Part shown: positions 56,328 to 64,000 of the stretch, one piece after another
How positions within the stretch are numbered: position 1 is the stretch's first letter
How the letters are laid out: each line of letters starts with the position of its first letter
NCBI GenBank assembly: GCA_963819975.1
Contig: CAWFYE010000007.1
Coordinates: 682,001 to 746,000 of the forward strand
Direction of reading: 5' to 3'
DNA length: 64,000 bases
DNA from: Palsa-1392 sp963819975
GTDB lineage: Bacteria > Verrucomicrobiota > Verrucomicrobiia > Chthoniobacterales > UBA10450
Notes under the pieces: model-generated
Told to the model about the DNA's origin: nothing
Seen by the model: only the letters and a program-made list of their open reading frames with translations
Databases searched by the model: none
Made by a program: the position numbers and the translations under genes

Positions 56328-57701
56328 CTAGCTAGCCCCTTCGTTATCACTCGGCGCTAAGAGATGGCCGAAGAGCCGGCCCGCGACGAGAAAAATGATG
56401 CCGGCGGCGCCCGCCAATCCCGCGTGCAGGAGCCAGAACTGTGGCACGGCCATTTTCTCGAGCAGGCCGCCGATCCAGCCGACGAGATTATTCGCCGCAA
56501 AGAAGGCGAGGTAATAGATGCCGATGATGGTTGCGGAGAGGGCGGCGGGCGCGACCCGCGCATAGAGTGCGAGCGAGACGGGAAAGACGTTGGCGAAGCC
56601 GATGCTGTTCAGGACGTGAAACGCGATCAACCAGCCGATCGCGACCTTGCCTCCTGAATGAGCGGCGATCGTCGCGCCCGCTGCGAGACAGATAAAGCCG
56701 GTCACCGCGATGATGCTTCCGATCCCCATCTTCGTAATTTCCGCAGGCTCGGGAAATTTCTTCGCCCAAATCCGCCAGAAGACCACAGCGAGCGCGAGAA
56801 AGGTGACGGAAACAATCGAGTCGAGCGTGATGAGCCAGGTCGTCGGCATCTTGTGATCGAAGAAAACGAGATTTGCGTTGTCCTGGGCCCAGACGAGATA
56901 GGCGTTAAAGATCTGCTGGTTGCCGATGATCGCCATCGTTAGCACCGGCAGGAGGAGGAGGAGCGCGAGGATGGCCATCTTCTCGCGATGCGTTAGCGGC
57001 GGTTTCGCGGCGCGCTCCCGTTTCGCCAGGATGGGAGCATCGGGCGGGAGATACTTGCGGCCGAACAGATAAATCGTTAGGCCGATCAACATCCCGATCC
57101 CTGCCGCGCCGAAACCCCAGTGCCAGCCATAGACTTCGCCGAGCGTGCCGGCGATGAGCGGTGCGGCGATCACTCCGCCGTTGATGAACAAGTAATAGAT
57201 TTGGAAAGCGTCCGCGCGCCGGTTATCGCCCGTCGAATAGAGCGCGCCGACTTGGCTGGCGAGGTTGCCCTTGAAACACCCGACCCCGGCAAGCAGGCAG
57301 GTGAGGGCGAGGAGAAAAGTGACATCGAAGGCCATGAGGAAGTGCCCGGCCGACATGAGCAGGGCGCCGATCGTGACCGTGCGGGTGCGCCCAAGAAAGC
57401 GGTCCGCAATAAATCCCCCTGCGATCGGGGTGAGATAAACCAGGCCGGTGTAAAGACCGAAGATCGTCGAGGCGAGCGGCTGGATGGTCAGGGGACCTCG
57501 AAAGCCTTCGATGAAATGGCGAAACGAACCGAACCCTGCGATGTGCTCGATGTGTCCGGGGTGAAGGAGGCGGTTGACCATGTAGAGAACAAGCAGCGCC
57601 TGCATGCCGTAGTAGGAAAACCGTTCCCAGGCCTCGGCGAAGGCGATGTATTTGAGCCCGCGCGGGTGGCCGAGAAAACTCCGATCCTCAGGGTCGTGCA
57701 T
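56328..57701 (-). CDS. POT-family (PTR2) proton-dependent peptide transporter
   Basis: 457 residues with about twelve to fourteen membrane spans. WERFSYYGMQALLVLYM near the start is the POT/PTR signature, with the conserved Glu and Arg that couple protons. GGFIADRFLGRTRTV and GCFKGNLASQVGALY are further family motifs. It takes up di- or tripeptides or related compounds. The ATG at 57701 (MHDPEDRSFLGHPRG) was preferred to one at 57746. It converges with the secreted TPR gene. An octamer copy is at 57074. Confidence 0.9.
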   Translation of the reverse strand: MHDPEDRSFLGHPRGLKYIAFAEAWERFSYYGMQALLVLYMVNRLLHPGHIEHIAGFGSFRHFIEGFRGPLTIQPLASTIFGLYTGLVYLTPIAGGFIADRFLGRTRTVTIGALLMSAGHFLMAFDVTFLLALTCLLAGVGCFKGNLASQVGALYSTGDNRRADAFQIYYLFINGGVIAAPLIAGTLGEVYGWHWGFGAAGIGMLIGLTIYLFGRKYLPPDAPILAKRERAAKPPLTHREKMAILALLLLLPVLTMAIIGNQQIFNAYLVWAQDNANLVFFDHKMPTTWLITLDSIVSVTFLALAVVFWRIWAKKFPEPAEITKMGIGSIIAVTGFICLAAGATIAAHSGGKVAIGWLIAFHVLNSIGFANVFPVSLALYARVAPAALSATIIGIYYLAFFAANNLVGWIGGLLEKMAVPQFWLLHAGLAGAAGIIFLVAGRLFGHLLAPSDNEGAS

Positions 57702-57788
57702 CGGCGCAGAGTGTGTTGGCCGGGGGAGTTTGGCAAGCCCTCGCATCAGCCACTTACGCCTCGGCAGTCGATGTCGGAGGCGGCCGCG

Positions 57789-58208
57789 TCAAAAGAACCC
57801 GCGAAGGAATGCCGCCGCTTCATCCGAGATGCCGACAATCTTGTTCGTTGCCTGACGATAGAATTTGAAATTGAGCTCGGTCTCAGGTAGCCCGTCCTTC
57901 CATTCCGAAAAACCCTTGAGCTCGCTTCGCCCCAGACGCCGCTTGGCGAGCGCGTTGCGTCTGATCGTGACGCTCACGCGCGGCGTTTGGCGTGCGATCC
58001 CGGGTTTCCTTGCGACCGCTTTGGCGGATGTGACGAGGCCGCTCGCGATAAGGCCGGGCCCACCCTCGTTCTCGCTCGCGAAGACGAAGATCGTATCGCC
58101 ATTCGCGATCCGTTTGCCCCCATACATTGTCTTCTGCGCACTGAATGCGAATGTCTCCGCCCGCGGATTGCTAACCTCGGCTTTGATCGCAAATATCATA
58201 CTTTCCAT
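57789..58208 (-). CDS. Conserved hypothetical protein, EVE/PUA-like
   Basis: 139 residues. AFSAQKTMYGGKRIANGDTI and FVFASENEGGPGLIASGLV resemble the small beta-barrel of EVE/PUA-type nucleic-acid-binding domains. ELNFKFYRQATNKIVGISDE near the end fits as well. The match is by pattern only, so RNA or modified-base binding is a hypothesis. It is divergent from the LysR gene across about 135 bases containing an octamer copy at 58248. Confidence 0.6.
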   Translation of the reverse strand: MESMIFAIKAEVSNPRAETFAFSAQKTMYGGKRIANGDTIFVFASENEGGPGLIASGLVTSAKAVARKPGIARQTPRVSVTIRRNALAKRRLGRSELKGFSEWKDGLPETELNFKFYRQATNKIVGISDEAAAFLRGFF

Positions 58209-58342
58209 CTCGCATGATTGATTTTCTTGGCAATCAGCGGAACCAAGCCTAACGAGAAGAAGACGAACTTTTGAGGCGGCGGATGAGGGTTCAAGACGCC
58301 CCTCACTTCGACAAACCGCGGTTCGCAGCGGAGTGTCGCAGG

Positions 58343-59227
58343 ATGGAGGTTCATCAGCTCCGTTACTTTGTTGCGGTCGCCGAGGAAGGGAGCTTCTCGC
58401 ATGCGGCGGAGCGAGAGCATGTCTCTCAGCCGTCGCTCAGTCAGCAAATCCAGAAGCTGGAGGCGGAACTGAATCAACAGTTGTTCGATCGCCTGCCCCG
58501 CGCTGTCGTGCTGACCGAGGCCGGCCGGGTTCTGCTCGTCTATGCCCGGCAAATTCTGACCGGCATCGCCGATGCCCGGCGCTCGGTTGCCGCGCTCGAG
58601 CAGGAGGTGGCCGGAAGGCTCTCGGTCGGCGCGGTGCCGTCGATTGCTCTCTACGTGTTGCCGCGGCTCATCCAGCAGTTTCAGGAGCGCTATCCGAAGG
58701 TGACGTTCGAGTTGTTTGAGGATACGACCGACAAGCTGGCGCGACGCCTGGAGGACGGGACGCTGGATGTAGTACTGGCGTCGTCGGGCGACGAATCGCT
58801 TACTCTGGAGCGTCATTCACTGGGCGAAGAGCCGTTGCTCATGCTACTGCCGGAAAAGCATCGGCTGGCGCGGAAACAGAGGATCAAGTGGAGCGATCTG
58901 GCCTCGGAGAAGTTTCTCCTTCTGCACGAGGTACATTCGCTTTCGAAGAAGGTTCGGCAGCTGCTGGCGGCGAACCGGTTAAACCCGGAGGTGGTGCTGC
59001 AGGGCGCTCAGCTGGTAACGATCGCGAGCATGGTGGCGGCGGGTCTCGGGGTGACGGTGATCCCGCAAATGATGGTCGAGGCGGGGTTTATCCGCGGTTG
59101 TGTGGCGGTGCCTTTTGCCCGCCCGGCACCGACGCGCGAGCTGACTTTGCTGCGCAATCCCCTCCGCTTCGAGAGCAAGGCCGCCGCAGCCTTCCGCGAG
59201 GAAGCCGCGGCAGCCTTCTTAACCTGA
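58343..59227 (+). CDS. LysR-family transcriptional regulator
   Basis: 294 residues. Residues 1-60 form the winged helix-turn-helix (MEVHQLRYFVAVAEEGSFS, VSQPSLSQQIQKLEAEL). From about 90 a periplasmic-binding-like effector domain follows (LSVGAVPSIALYVLPRLI). The overall type is OxyR/CatM-like, but no pair of redox Cys is present, so peroxide sensing is unlikely. The ATG at 58343 gives the standard N-terminus; an upstream frame was ignored. The divergent gene at 57789 is the most likely target, by the usual LysR arrangement. Confidence 0.9.
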   Translation: MEVHQLRYFVAVAEEGSFSHAAEREHVSQPSLSQQIQKLEAELNQQLFDRLPRAVVLTEAGRVLLVYARQILTGIADARRSVAALEQEVAGRLSVGAVPSIALYVLPRLIQQFQERYPKVTFELFEDTTDKLARRLEDGTLDVVLASSGDESLTLERHSLGEEPLLMLLPEKHRLARKQRIKWSDLASEKFLLLHEVHSLSKKVRQLLAANRLNPEVVLQGAQLVTIASMVAAGLGVTVIPQMMVEAGFIRGCVAVPFARPAPTRELTLLRNPLRFESKAAAAFREEAAAAFLT

Positions 59228-59275
59228 CGAGTGGCCGGTCCGACCCGGCAAGCACCGCATCAAGCGAATCTGCGA

Positions 59276-59491
59276 TTACCGGTGCAAGCCGAGGGCTTGA
59301 ACCAGAGTGTATAACGGCCAGGCGGTTGTCAGGGCGATCAGTGCGAAAAGGAGAAATTCGGCGGCAACACTGGGCCGCTCGCGCTGCGTGTAGCGCTCGC
59401 TCAAGAAGCGAAATGCACGCAACCGTGCCGAAGTTCTCGGATCTGACAGCTGATGATGTGTCCCATGGCTGCTTAAGGTGAGTGTTTGCAT
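59276..59491 (-). CDS. Small single-span membrane protein
   Basis: 71 residues with a polar, basic N-terminal half (SDPRTSARLRAFRFLSERY) and one strong membrane span near the C-terminus (FLLFALIALTTAWPLYTLV). No family recognised. The ATG at 59491 lies in the region upstream of the GntR operon and is divergent from it. Codon use looks ordinary, and the frame is one of only a few candidates between LysR and GntR. Confidence 0.5.
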   Translation of the reverse strand: MQTLTLSSHGTHHQLSDPRTSARLRAFRFLSERYTQRERPSVAAEFLLFALIALTTAWPLYTLVQALGLHR

Positions 59492-59638
59492 GTCCACAAT
59501 GACGGACCGGCAGCGTTCCGTTTGAAATACTTAGTACGTCTGGCTGGCATAGGTGGCGCCTATGGGCGACGGCGGGGCTGCAAAGGCGCCGCTGTTATTG
59601 GTTGCTCCAGCCCAAAAAATAATACTTGCTTGTGACGG

Positions 59639-59664
59639 TAGTGTTGTAGTCAAATACAGCACTA
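59639..59664. promoter_or_regulatory. Operator palindrome for the YtrA-type GntR regulator
   Basis: TAGTGTTGTA (59639-59648) and TACAGCACTA (59655-59664) are inverted repeats matching at nine of ten positions around a six-base spacer. The site ends 24 bases before the start of the GntR gene. The TAGTG...CACTA ends are of the kind bound by YtrA-subfamily regulators. Autoregulation of the operon is therefore likely. Confidence 0.7.
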
Positions 59665-59688
59665 TATGAGGAGCAAGCCACACACAGG

Positions 59689-60078
59689 ATGGATACTGAA
59701 TGGAACGCCAGCCAGCCGATTTATCGCCAGCTCCGCGACCGTGTCGTCCACATGATCCTCGACGGTGTTCTGAACGAAGGCGATCCGCTGCCCTCAGTTC
59801 GCACGGTCGCGGCCGAGTACCGGGTCAATCCGCTGACAGTTCTGAAGGCCTACCAGCAATTGGTGGGAGAGGAGCTGGTCGAGACGAAGCGAGGTCTCGG
59901 GATGTTCGTCAAGAAAGACGCGCGCAAACTGCTGCTCAAAGCCGAACGCGAGACGTTTCTGAACGAGCACTGGCCGAGGATTCACGCCACCATTCAACGG
60001 CTTGGCCTGACGCCGGAAGAACTATTGGAGGCGGCCAAGCCACGGCCGTCACCGAAGCGAGGCAAGGAGGAACGCTAA
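59689..60078 (+). CDS. GntR-family regulator, YtrA type
   Basis: 129 residues. The winged-helix domain fills residues 8-75 (QPIYRQLRDRVVHMILDGV, LPSVRTVAAEYRVNPLTVL, LVETKRGLGMFVKKD). It is followed by only a short helical tail, with no large effector domain, which defines the YtrA subfamily. Such regulators usually repress an adjacent ABC transporter operon, as found here. The operator palindrome at 59639-59664 precedes it. The ABC ATPase gene begins four bases after its stop. Confidence 0.92.
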   Translation: MDTEWNASQPIYRQLRDRVVHMILDGVLNEGDPLPSVRTVAAEYRVNPLTVLKAYQQLVGEELVETKRGLGMFVKKDARKLLLKAERETFLNEHWPRIHATIQRLGLTPEELLEAAKPRPSPKRGKEER

Positions 60079-60082
60079 AGCC

Positions 60083-60937
60083 ATGACCTGCATCGAAGCA
60101 CGCGGCCTGCGCAAAACTTTCGGGCCAACCGTCGCCCTGGACGGCGTTGATTTACGCGTCGAGGAGGGCCGCATCCTGGGACTCATCGGCCCGAACGGCG
60201 CCGGCAAGACGACCGCGCTCGACGCGATTCTCGGTCTCATTCCGTTCGAGGGCGAACTCAAGGTGCTTGGACGCGACCCCTGGACCGCGCGCGAGGAGCT
60301 CATGCGCGATGTCTCCTTCATTGCCGATGTCGCCGTCCTGCCGCGTTGGATGCGGGTCTCGCAACTGCTCGACTATGTCACAGGCGTACATCCGCGCTTC
60401 GATCGCGCGAAAGCGGAAGGCTTTCTGGCCAGGACGACGATCAAGCGCAAGAGCAAGGTCGGGCAATTGTCGAAGGGCATGGTGGCTCAGTTGCACCTCG
60501 CGCTTGTCATGGCGATTGACGCGAAATTGCTCGTGCTGGATGAGCCAACGCTTGGTCTCGATATCCTGTTTCGCAAACAGTTCTACGACTCACTCCTGAA
60601 CGATTACTTCGATCGCAGCCGCACCATCGTAGTGACGACGCATCAGGTGGAAGAGATCCAGGACGTCCTGACCGATCTCATGTTCATCGACCGCGGCCGC
60701 ATCGTGCTCGAGTGCAGCATGGAAGAATTCGATTCGCGCTACATAGAAGTGGTGGTGCACCCGGACCATGTGGACGGAGCGCAGTCGCTCAAGCCGATGC
60801 ACGAGCGCCAGGTATTCGGACGGAGCGTCATGCTGTTCGAAAATGTCGATCGCGGTCAACTGGCCGCCCTGGGCGAGGTGCGCCGGCCCAGTATTGCCGA
60901 CCTGTTCGTGGCGGTAATGGGGAAGGATCAAAAATGA
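60083..60937 (+). CDS. ABC transporter ATP-binding protein
   Basis: 284 residues. Walker A GPNGAGKTT is near residues 36-44, the signature is LSKGM near 130, Walker B LLVLDEPTLGLD is near 150, and the switch His lies in TTHQVEE. The C-terminal 70 residues (after IVLECSMEEFD) are family-specific. It should pair with the permease that follows, whose ATG overlaps its stop (ATGA). Together with the YtrA-type regulator this is the common GntR-ABC export cassette, often induced by cell-envelope stress; the substrate is unknown. Confidence 0.92.
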   Translation: MTCIEARGLRKTFGPTVALDGVDLRVEEGRILGLIGPNGAGKTTALDAILGLIPFEGELKVLGRDPWTAREELMRDVSFIADVAVLPRWMRVSQLLDYVTGVHPRFDRAKAEGFLARTTIKRKSKVGQLSKGMVAQLHLALVMAIDAKLLVLDEPTLGLDILFRKQFYDSLLNDYFDRSRTIVVTTHQVEEIQDVLTDLMFIDRGRIVLECSMEEFDSRYIEVVVHPDHVDGAQSLKPMHERQVFGRSVMLFENVDRGQLAALGEVRRPSIADLFVAVMGKDQK

Positions 60938-61851
60938 ATGCTGAATCGATTACCATGAATCATCCAGATCCGGGAACGGCGATCTTAGCTACAACGCGGC
61001 CGTACTATTGGTCGGTGTGGCGGGAACTGTGGGAGAATCGCTCGATCTATATCGCGCCGTTGATCGTCGCCGTGGTTCAGGTGTTCGGGTTTGCGGTCAG
61101 CACGATTGGTTTGGCCGAACGGAGGCGCGCGGTGTTGTTGCTCGATCCGGCAGCGCAGCGAGAGCGCATCGGCGAGCCCTACGACGTGGTGGTAACGATA
61201 CTGATCTTCACCGTGCTCATCGTGGGCGTGTTCTACTGTCTCGACGCGCTGCACGGCGAACGTCGCGATCGCAGCATCCTCTTCTGGAAGTCGCTACCGG
61301 TCTCGGACCTCACCACGGTACTCTCGAAGGTGGCGATCCCGCTGGTAATCCTGCCGCTGATTGCTTTCGCGATGATCGTTTGCGTGCAGGTGATCATGCT
61401 GATCGAGACCGGCATGGTCCTCGTCGTGCACGGCATGAGCCCGGCGAGCACGTGGGCCCATTTTCCGGTGGTTCAGCAATGGGCGATGTTACTCTACAGC
61501 CTGGTCGTGATCACGCTCTGGTACGCGCCGATCTACGGCTGGCTCCTCCTCGTCTCAGCCTGGGCGCGGCGCGCGACATTTCTTTGGGCCGTGTTGCCCA
61601 TCATCACGATCAAAATTCTCGAGAAGCTTGCGTTCAATACTTCGTATTTCTCGGGCATAGTGACTGGCCGCTTCATAGGATTCCTTCCCGTCGCCTTCGG
61701 GGGCCAGAACCATCCCACGCCACTCGACCCACTGGCGCGACTCACGCCCGGAAAATACCTGAGTAGCCCAGGTCTCTGGATCGGGCTCATCGTCGCCGCA
61801 GGATTTCTCGCGGTCGCAGTCCGGCTGCGCCGTTATCGCGGGCCGATTTGA
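60934..61851 (+). CDS. ABC transporter permease
   Basis: 305 residues with six membrane spans (first near 33-52, SIYIAPLIVAVVQVFGFA; last near 275-295). A loop near 105-125 has the DRSILFWKSLPVSD string typical of ABC-2 type permeases of YtrA-regulated operons. The ATG at 60934 overlaps the ATPase stop; a longer upstream frame inside the ATPase gene was ignored. It ends the operon. Confidence 0.88.
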   Translation: MNAESITMNHPDPGTAILATTRPYYWSVWRELWENRSIYIAPLIVAVVQVFGFAVSTIGLAERRRAVLLLDPAAQRERIGEPYDVVVTILIFTVLIVGVFYCLDALHGERRDRSILFWKSLPVSDLTTVLSKVAIPLVILPLIAFAMIVCVQVIMLIETGMVLVVHGMSPASTWAHFPVVQQWAMLLYSLVVITLWYAPIYGWLLLVSAWARRATFLWAVLPIITIKILEKLAFNTSYFSGIVTGRFIGFLPVAFGGQNHPTPLDPLARLTPGKYLSSPGLWIGLIVAAGFLAVAVRLRRYRGPI

Positions 61852-61881
61852 TTCGCCGCAAGCCACACCAGGGCCTAACGA

Positions 61882-62439
61882 ATGAACAGCGCGCTCTTAC
61901 CGATCCACATTGCCGCGGGCGGGGGTGTAGGAACATTCGCGGTGCAAATCGCCAAATCTTTCGGCGCGGATGTAACCGCGGTTTGCAGCACCCGGAATAT
62001 CGATCTGGTCCGATCAATTGGCGCCGATCACGTCGTCGATTACACCAAAGAAAACTTCACCGAGAGCGACCAGCGTTATGACATGATCTTCGATAACGTT
62101 GGCAACCATTCCTTCGCCGCACGCCGCCGCGTGTTAACTCCCAAAGGGATCTGCGTTTTGGTCGGTATTGGCGGAACCTCGGCCAAAGGAGGCGAGATGA
62201 TCGGGCGCATCGCTGGAAATTTCATCGCGTATGGATTGTCATCATTCACCGGGCAAAAGTTCGCCCAGTACATCACTAAGCTGAGCAAGCCGGATCTCAT
62301 TCTACTGGGCGACCTCCTTCAGACGGGAAAGATCAGGCCGGTCATCGAGCGGACTTACAATCTGGATGACGCGCCTGAAGCTCTCCGCCTCCTCGATCAA
62401 GGCCACGCGCGCGGCAAAACAGTAATCACTATCGAATGA
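61882..62439 (+). pseudogene. 3' part of a zinc-type alcohol dehydrogenase/quinone reductase gene
   Basis: 185 residues that match only the cofactor-binding and C-terminal part of NAD(P)-dependent medium-chain dehydrogenases (GGGVGTFAVQIAKSFGAD, VDYTKENFTESDQRYD, TYNLDDAPEALRLLDQGHA). The N-terminal GroES-like catalytic domain of about 140 residues is absent. An ATG directly after an octamer copy (61874-61881) opens the frame, so a shortened protein could be made, but it would lack the active site. The next gene overlaps its stop (ATGA). A gene of the same family with an intact 5' end starts at 63664. Confidence 0.75.
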
Positions 62440-63194
62440 ACGCGAATACATTGATGACACCCGAAGCGACCACTTCGGTTACGCCAGCCCAACGCACCGC
62501 GGCCAAAATCGTCGGCGTGCTATACCTGGTTCAGATGACCGTCGCGATCTTTGGCGAGATCTTCGTACGTGGTCGCCTCGTTGTCCCCGGCGACGCCACC
62601 CAGACTGCGCGAAACACCATCGCGCACCAGCGGCTGTTCCGCCTTTCCATTGCCGGAGACCTGTTCGTTTACACCGGAGTCATCGTCTTGATCTGGGCGT
62701 TTTATGTCCTCGTTAGGCCAGTGAACAGGAATCTGGCATTGCTCGCGGTCCTCTTTCGGCTGGCTGAGAACGCGGTGCTCTGCGTGGCGACCGTCAACGC
62801 CCTGGTCGCGCTCAAGCTCCTGAGCGCTCCCGATTATCTGAAGACGTTCGAGACCACCCAGCTGCACTCCCTCGCCCGGCTGGCCGTGAACGCGCAGGGA
62901 CTCACGATGAATGTTGCGTTCGTCCTCCTCGGCTTGGGCTCCGCGGTCTTCGCCTACCTGCTCTTCCGATCGGGCTACGTTCCCAAAGTCATCGCCGCGT
63001 GGGGAATCTTCTCTTCGCTCTTCCTGGCGATCGTCACTCTTGCCATCATTGTTTTCCCAAGTTTGGGCGCCGCGCTCGGGCTGACCTACATGGTGCCCAT
63101 GTTTTTCTACGAAGTCGGGCTCGGTCTTTGGCTGGTCGTGAAAGGAATACGCGCACCGCTGATCGCCGGTTCGACCGCACCGATACAGATCTAG
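62436..63194 (+). CDS. DUF4386-family membrane protein
   Basis: 252 residues with six or seven membrane spans. AAKIVGVLYLVQMTVAIFGE at the start and VFRLAENAVL-type LAVLFRLAENAVLCVATV in the middle are marks of DUF4386, whose function is unknown. It is coupled by ATGA overlap to the dehydrogenase fragment and lies nine bases before the next gene. DUF4386 proteins often sit beside medium-chain dehydrogenases, as here. An octamer copy is at 62710. Confidence 0.85.
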   Translation: MNANTLMTPEATTSVTPAQRTAAKIVGVLYLVQMTVAIFGEIFVRGRLVVPGDATQTARNTIAHQRLFRLSIAGDLFVYTGVIVLIWAFYVLVRPVNRNLALLAVLFRLAENAVLCVATVNALVALKLLSAPDYLKTFETTQLHSLARLAVNAQGLTMNVAFVLLGLGSAVFAYLLFRSGYVPKVIAAWGIFSSLFLAIVTLAIIVFPSLGAALGLTYMVPMFFYEVGLGLWLVVKGIRAPLIAGSTAPIQI

Positions 63195-63202
63195 GAATCA
63201 GC

Positions 63203-63667
63203 ATGCTCAACCGGATCCTTCCTCCGCAGTTCGACAATAACTTTCACGGCCACAAGCTCGCGCTCTGGCTCTTTGTTCCCATTGTGTTCATGAAAGTCGG
63301 AATCGCGTTGAGTTCTATTTTTGACGGCCACAACATGATCCAATCGGCCGACGGAATTCCTCTCGATACCTTCTCAGCCGCTGGCGCGAATGCGGTCGTT
63401 TCCGTCACCGCGCTCCTGGGGCTCTCTCTTCTCTTGCTCGCGACGCTGTGCGTGCTGGCGCTGATCCGCTACCGCGCCATGATTCCGCTCCTGTATGTCG
63501 TGCTCCTGGTGGAGTTCCTGGGCAAGAAGTGGATTCTGCTCGCAAAACCCATCGTCAGGACCGGATTATCACCCAGCGTCTACGTAAATCTTGCGCTCCT
63601 CACGCTGCTGGTTGCTGGCCTGGTGCTGTCGCTCTGGAACAACGCCAATCGTCAGCCGCGCGAATGA
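63203..63667 (+). CDS. Four-span membrane protein, unknown family
   Basis: 154 residues with four membrane spans (about 20-40, 60-88, 92-112, 125-145). The ATG at 63203 was chosen because the frame upstream overlaps the DUF4386 gene. HGHKLALWLFVPIVFMKVG is the most distinctive stretch. No family recognised. Its stop overlaps the start of the following alcohol dehydrogenase gene (ATGA), so it belongs to the same operon. Confidence 0.72.
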   Translation: MLNRILPPQFDNNFHGHKLALWLFVPIVFMKVGIALSSIFDGHNMIQSADGIPLDTFSAAGANAVVSVTALLGLSLLLLATLCVLALIRYRAMIPLLYVVLLVEFLGKKWILLAKPIVRTGLSPSVYVNLALLTLLVAGLVLSLWNNANRQPRE

Positions 63668-64000
63668 TCGAATCGTTTCTCATGAAAACAAAACTCCTGC
63701 TCACCACCGCCTGCCTCGCTGCATTCTCGTTCATCCACGCCGCTCCCGCGCAGGAGCCGGCGCGGATGAAAGCGATCGTTTATCACAACTACGGGTCACC
63801 CGAAGTCCTGCGCTTGGAAGAAATAGAAAAGCCGGTTCCCAAGGACGATCAGGTCCTGGTCAAAGTGCGTGCGGCTTCGGTCAATCCGTATGACTGGCAC
63901 TTCATCCGGGGCGAACCCTATCTCATTCGTCTCTTTGTCTCCGGGCTCTTCCAGCCGAAGGAAAAACAGCTTGGCGTGGACTTCGCGGGGACAATCGAAG
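63664..64000 (+). CDS. Medium-chain alcohol dehydrogenase with an N-terminal signal, 5' part
   Basis: The gene runs off the right edge; about 112 residues are visible. A predicted signal peptide (MKTKLLLTTACLAAFSFIHA) precedes the normal start of the enzyme (MKAIVYHNYGSPEVLRLEEI), and the GroES-like domain follows (KVRAASVNPYDWHFIRGE, LGVDFAGTIE). NAD(P)-dependent medium-chain enzymes are normally cytoplasmic, so an export signal is unusual. The start may be the ATG at 63664, overlapping the previous stop, or the one at 63682. It is from the same family as the truncated gene at 61882. Confidence 0.8.
   Translation, partial: MIESFLMKTKLLLTTACLAAFSFIHAAPAQEPARMKAIVYHNYGSPEVLRLEEIEKPVPKDDQVLVKVRAASVNPYDWHFIRGEPYLIRLFVSGLFQPKEKQLGVDFAGTIE

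Overview
The window is high-GC DNA, roughly 60 percent or a little more by eye. It most resembles a soil member of the Verrucomicrobiota, probably Chthoniobacterales-like. This is inference from gene content: a delta-60-repeat secreted protein with two C-terminal modules of a kind I associate with that group, an expanded family of proteins joining an N-terminal membrane anchor to a FlgO/TolB-like domain and TPRs, Ser/Thr kinase, FHA and class III cyclase signalling genes, and many small secreted proteins. No rRNA, tRNA, CRISPR array, transposase, integrase or phage gene was recognised.

Layout. 1-5238: an operon for a molybdenum-cytosine-dinucleotide aldehyde oxidoreductase (yagT partial, yagS, yagR) with its XdhC-type chaperone and MocA-type cytidylyltransferase. 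A three-hairpin palindromic element lies inside it. 5253-12923: an acidic-tailed exported protein, a large delta-60-repeat protein, one complete and one shortened class III cyclase, a DUF998 protein, and gene-end remnants showing that this block arose by duplication and decay. 13019-28171: mostly single conserved genes, namely a Ser/Thr kinase with Sel1 repeats, a PBP1-type transglycosylase/transpeptidase, a glutaredoxin-like protein, a HAMP cyclase, a D-amino-acid oxidase-like enzyme, mtfA, a transglutaminase-like secreted protein, lysS, membrane proteins, an SDR and an ACT protein. 28333-35070: a TPR protein, a broken receiver/DUF4388/pseudokinase gene, a secreted protein, a cell-wall amidase, the bifunctional NAD(P)HX repair enzyme and a sulfotransferase.

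35087-54482: the FlgO/TolB-TPR family. One copy stands alone at 35087-37132 and looks intact. From 42977 to 54482 six more copies and an amidohydrolase lie head to tail on the minus strand, often with 4-base overlaps. Of these only the first gene (52491-54482) is clearly intact. One has a single amber codon, one a single ochre codon, two have lost almost their whole middle, and two have several frameshifts. 54681-64000: a secreted TPR protein, a POT-family transporter, a LysR regulator, a GntR(YtrA)-ABC transporter operon preceded by a near-perfect operator palindrome, and an operon of small membrane proteins flanked by a 3' fragment and a 5' part of alcohol dehydrogenase genes.

The most unusual signal is not a gene. 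The octamer TCGTTAGG (usually TCGTTAGGC), with its complement CCTAACGA, occurs 41 times by my count, 21 and 20 per strand. Base composition predicts about one or two. It is used in every reading frame, lies between genes and at gene ends, and in one place forms an inverted pair that would make a stem. Density and strand balance resemble a DNA-uptake-type or other genome-wide recognition word. It is absent from about 5.1 to 13.4 kb and sparse from 43.7 to 57 kb, the blocks with the most duplicated and decaying genes.
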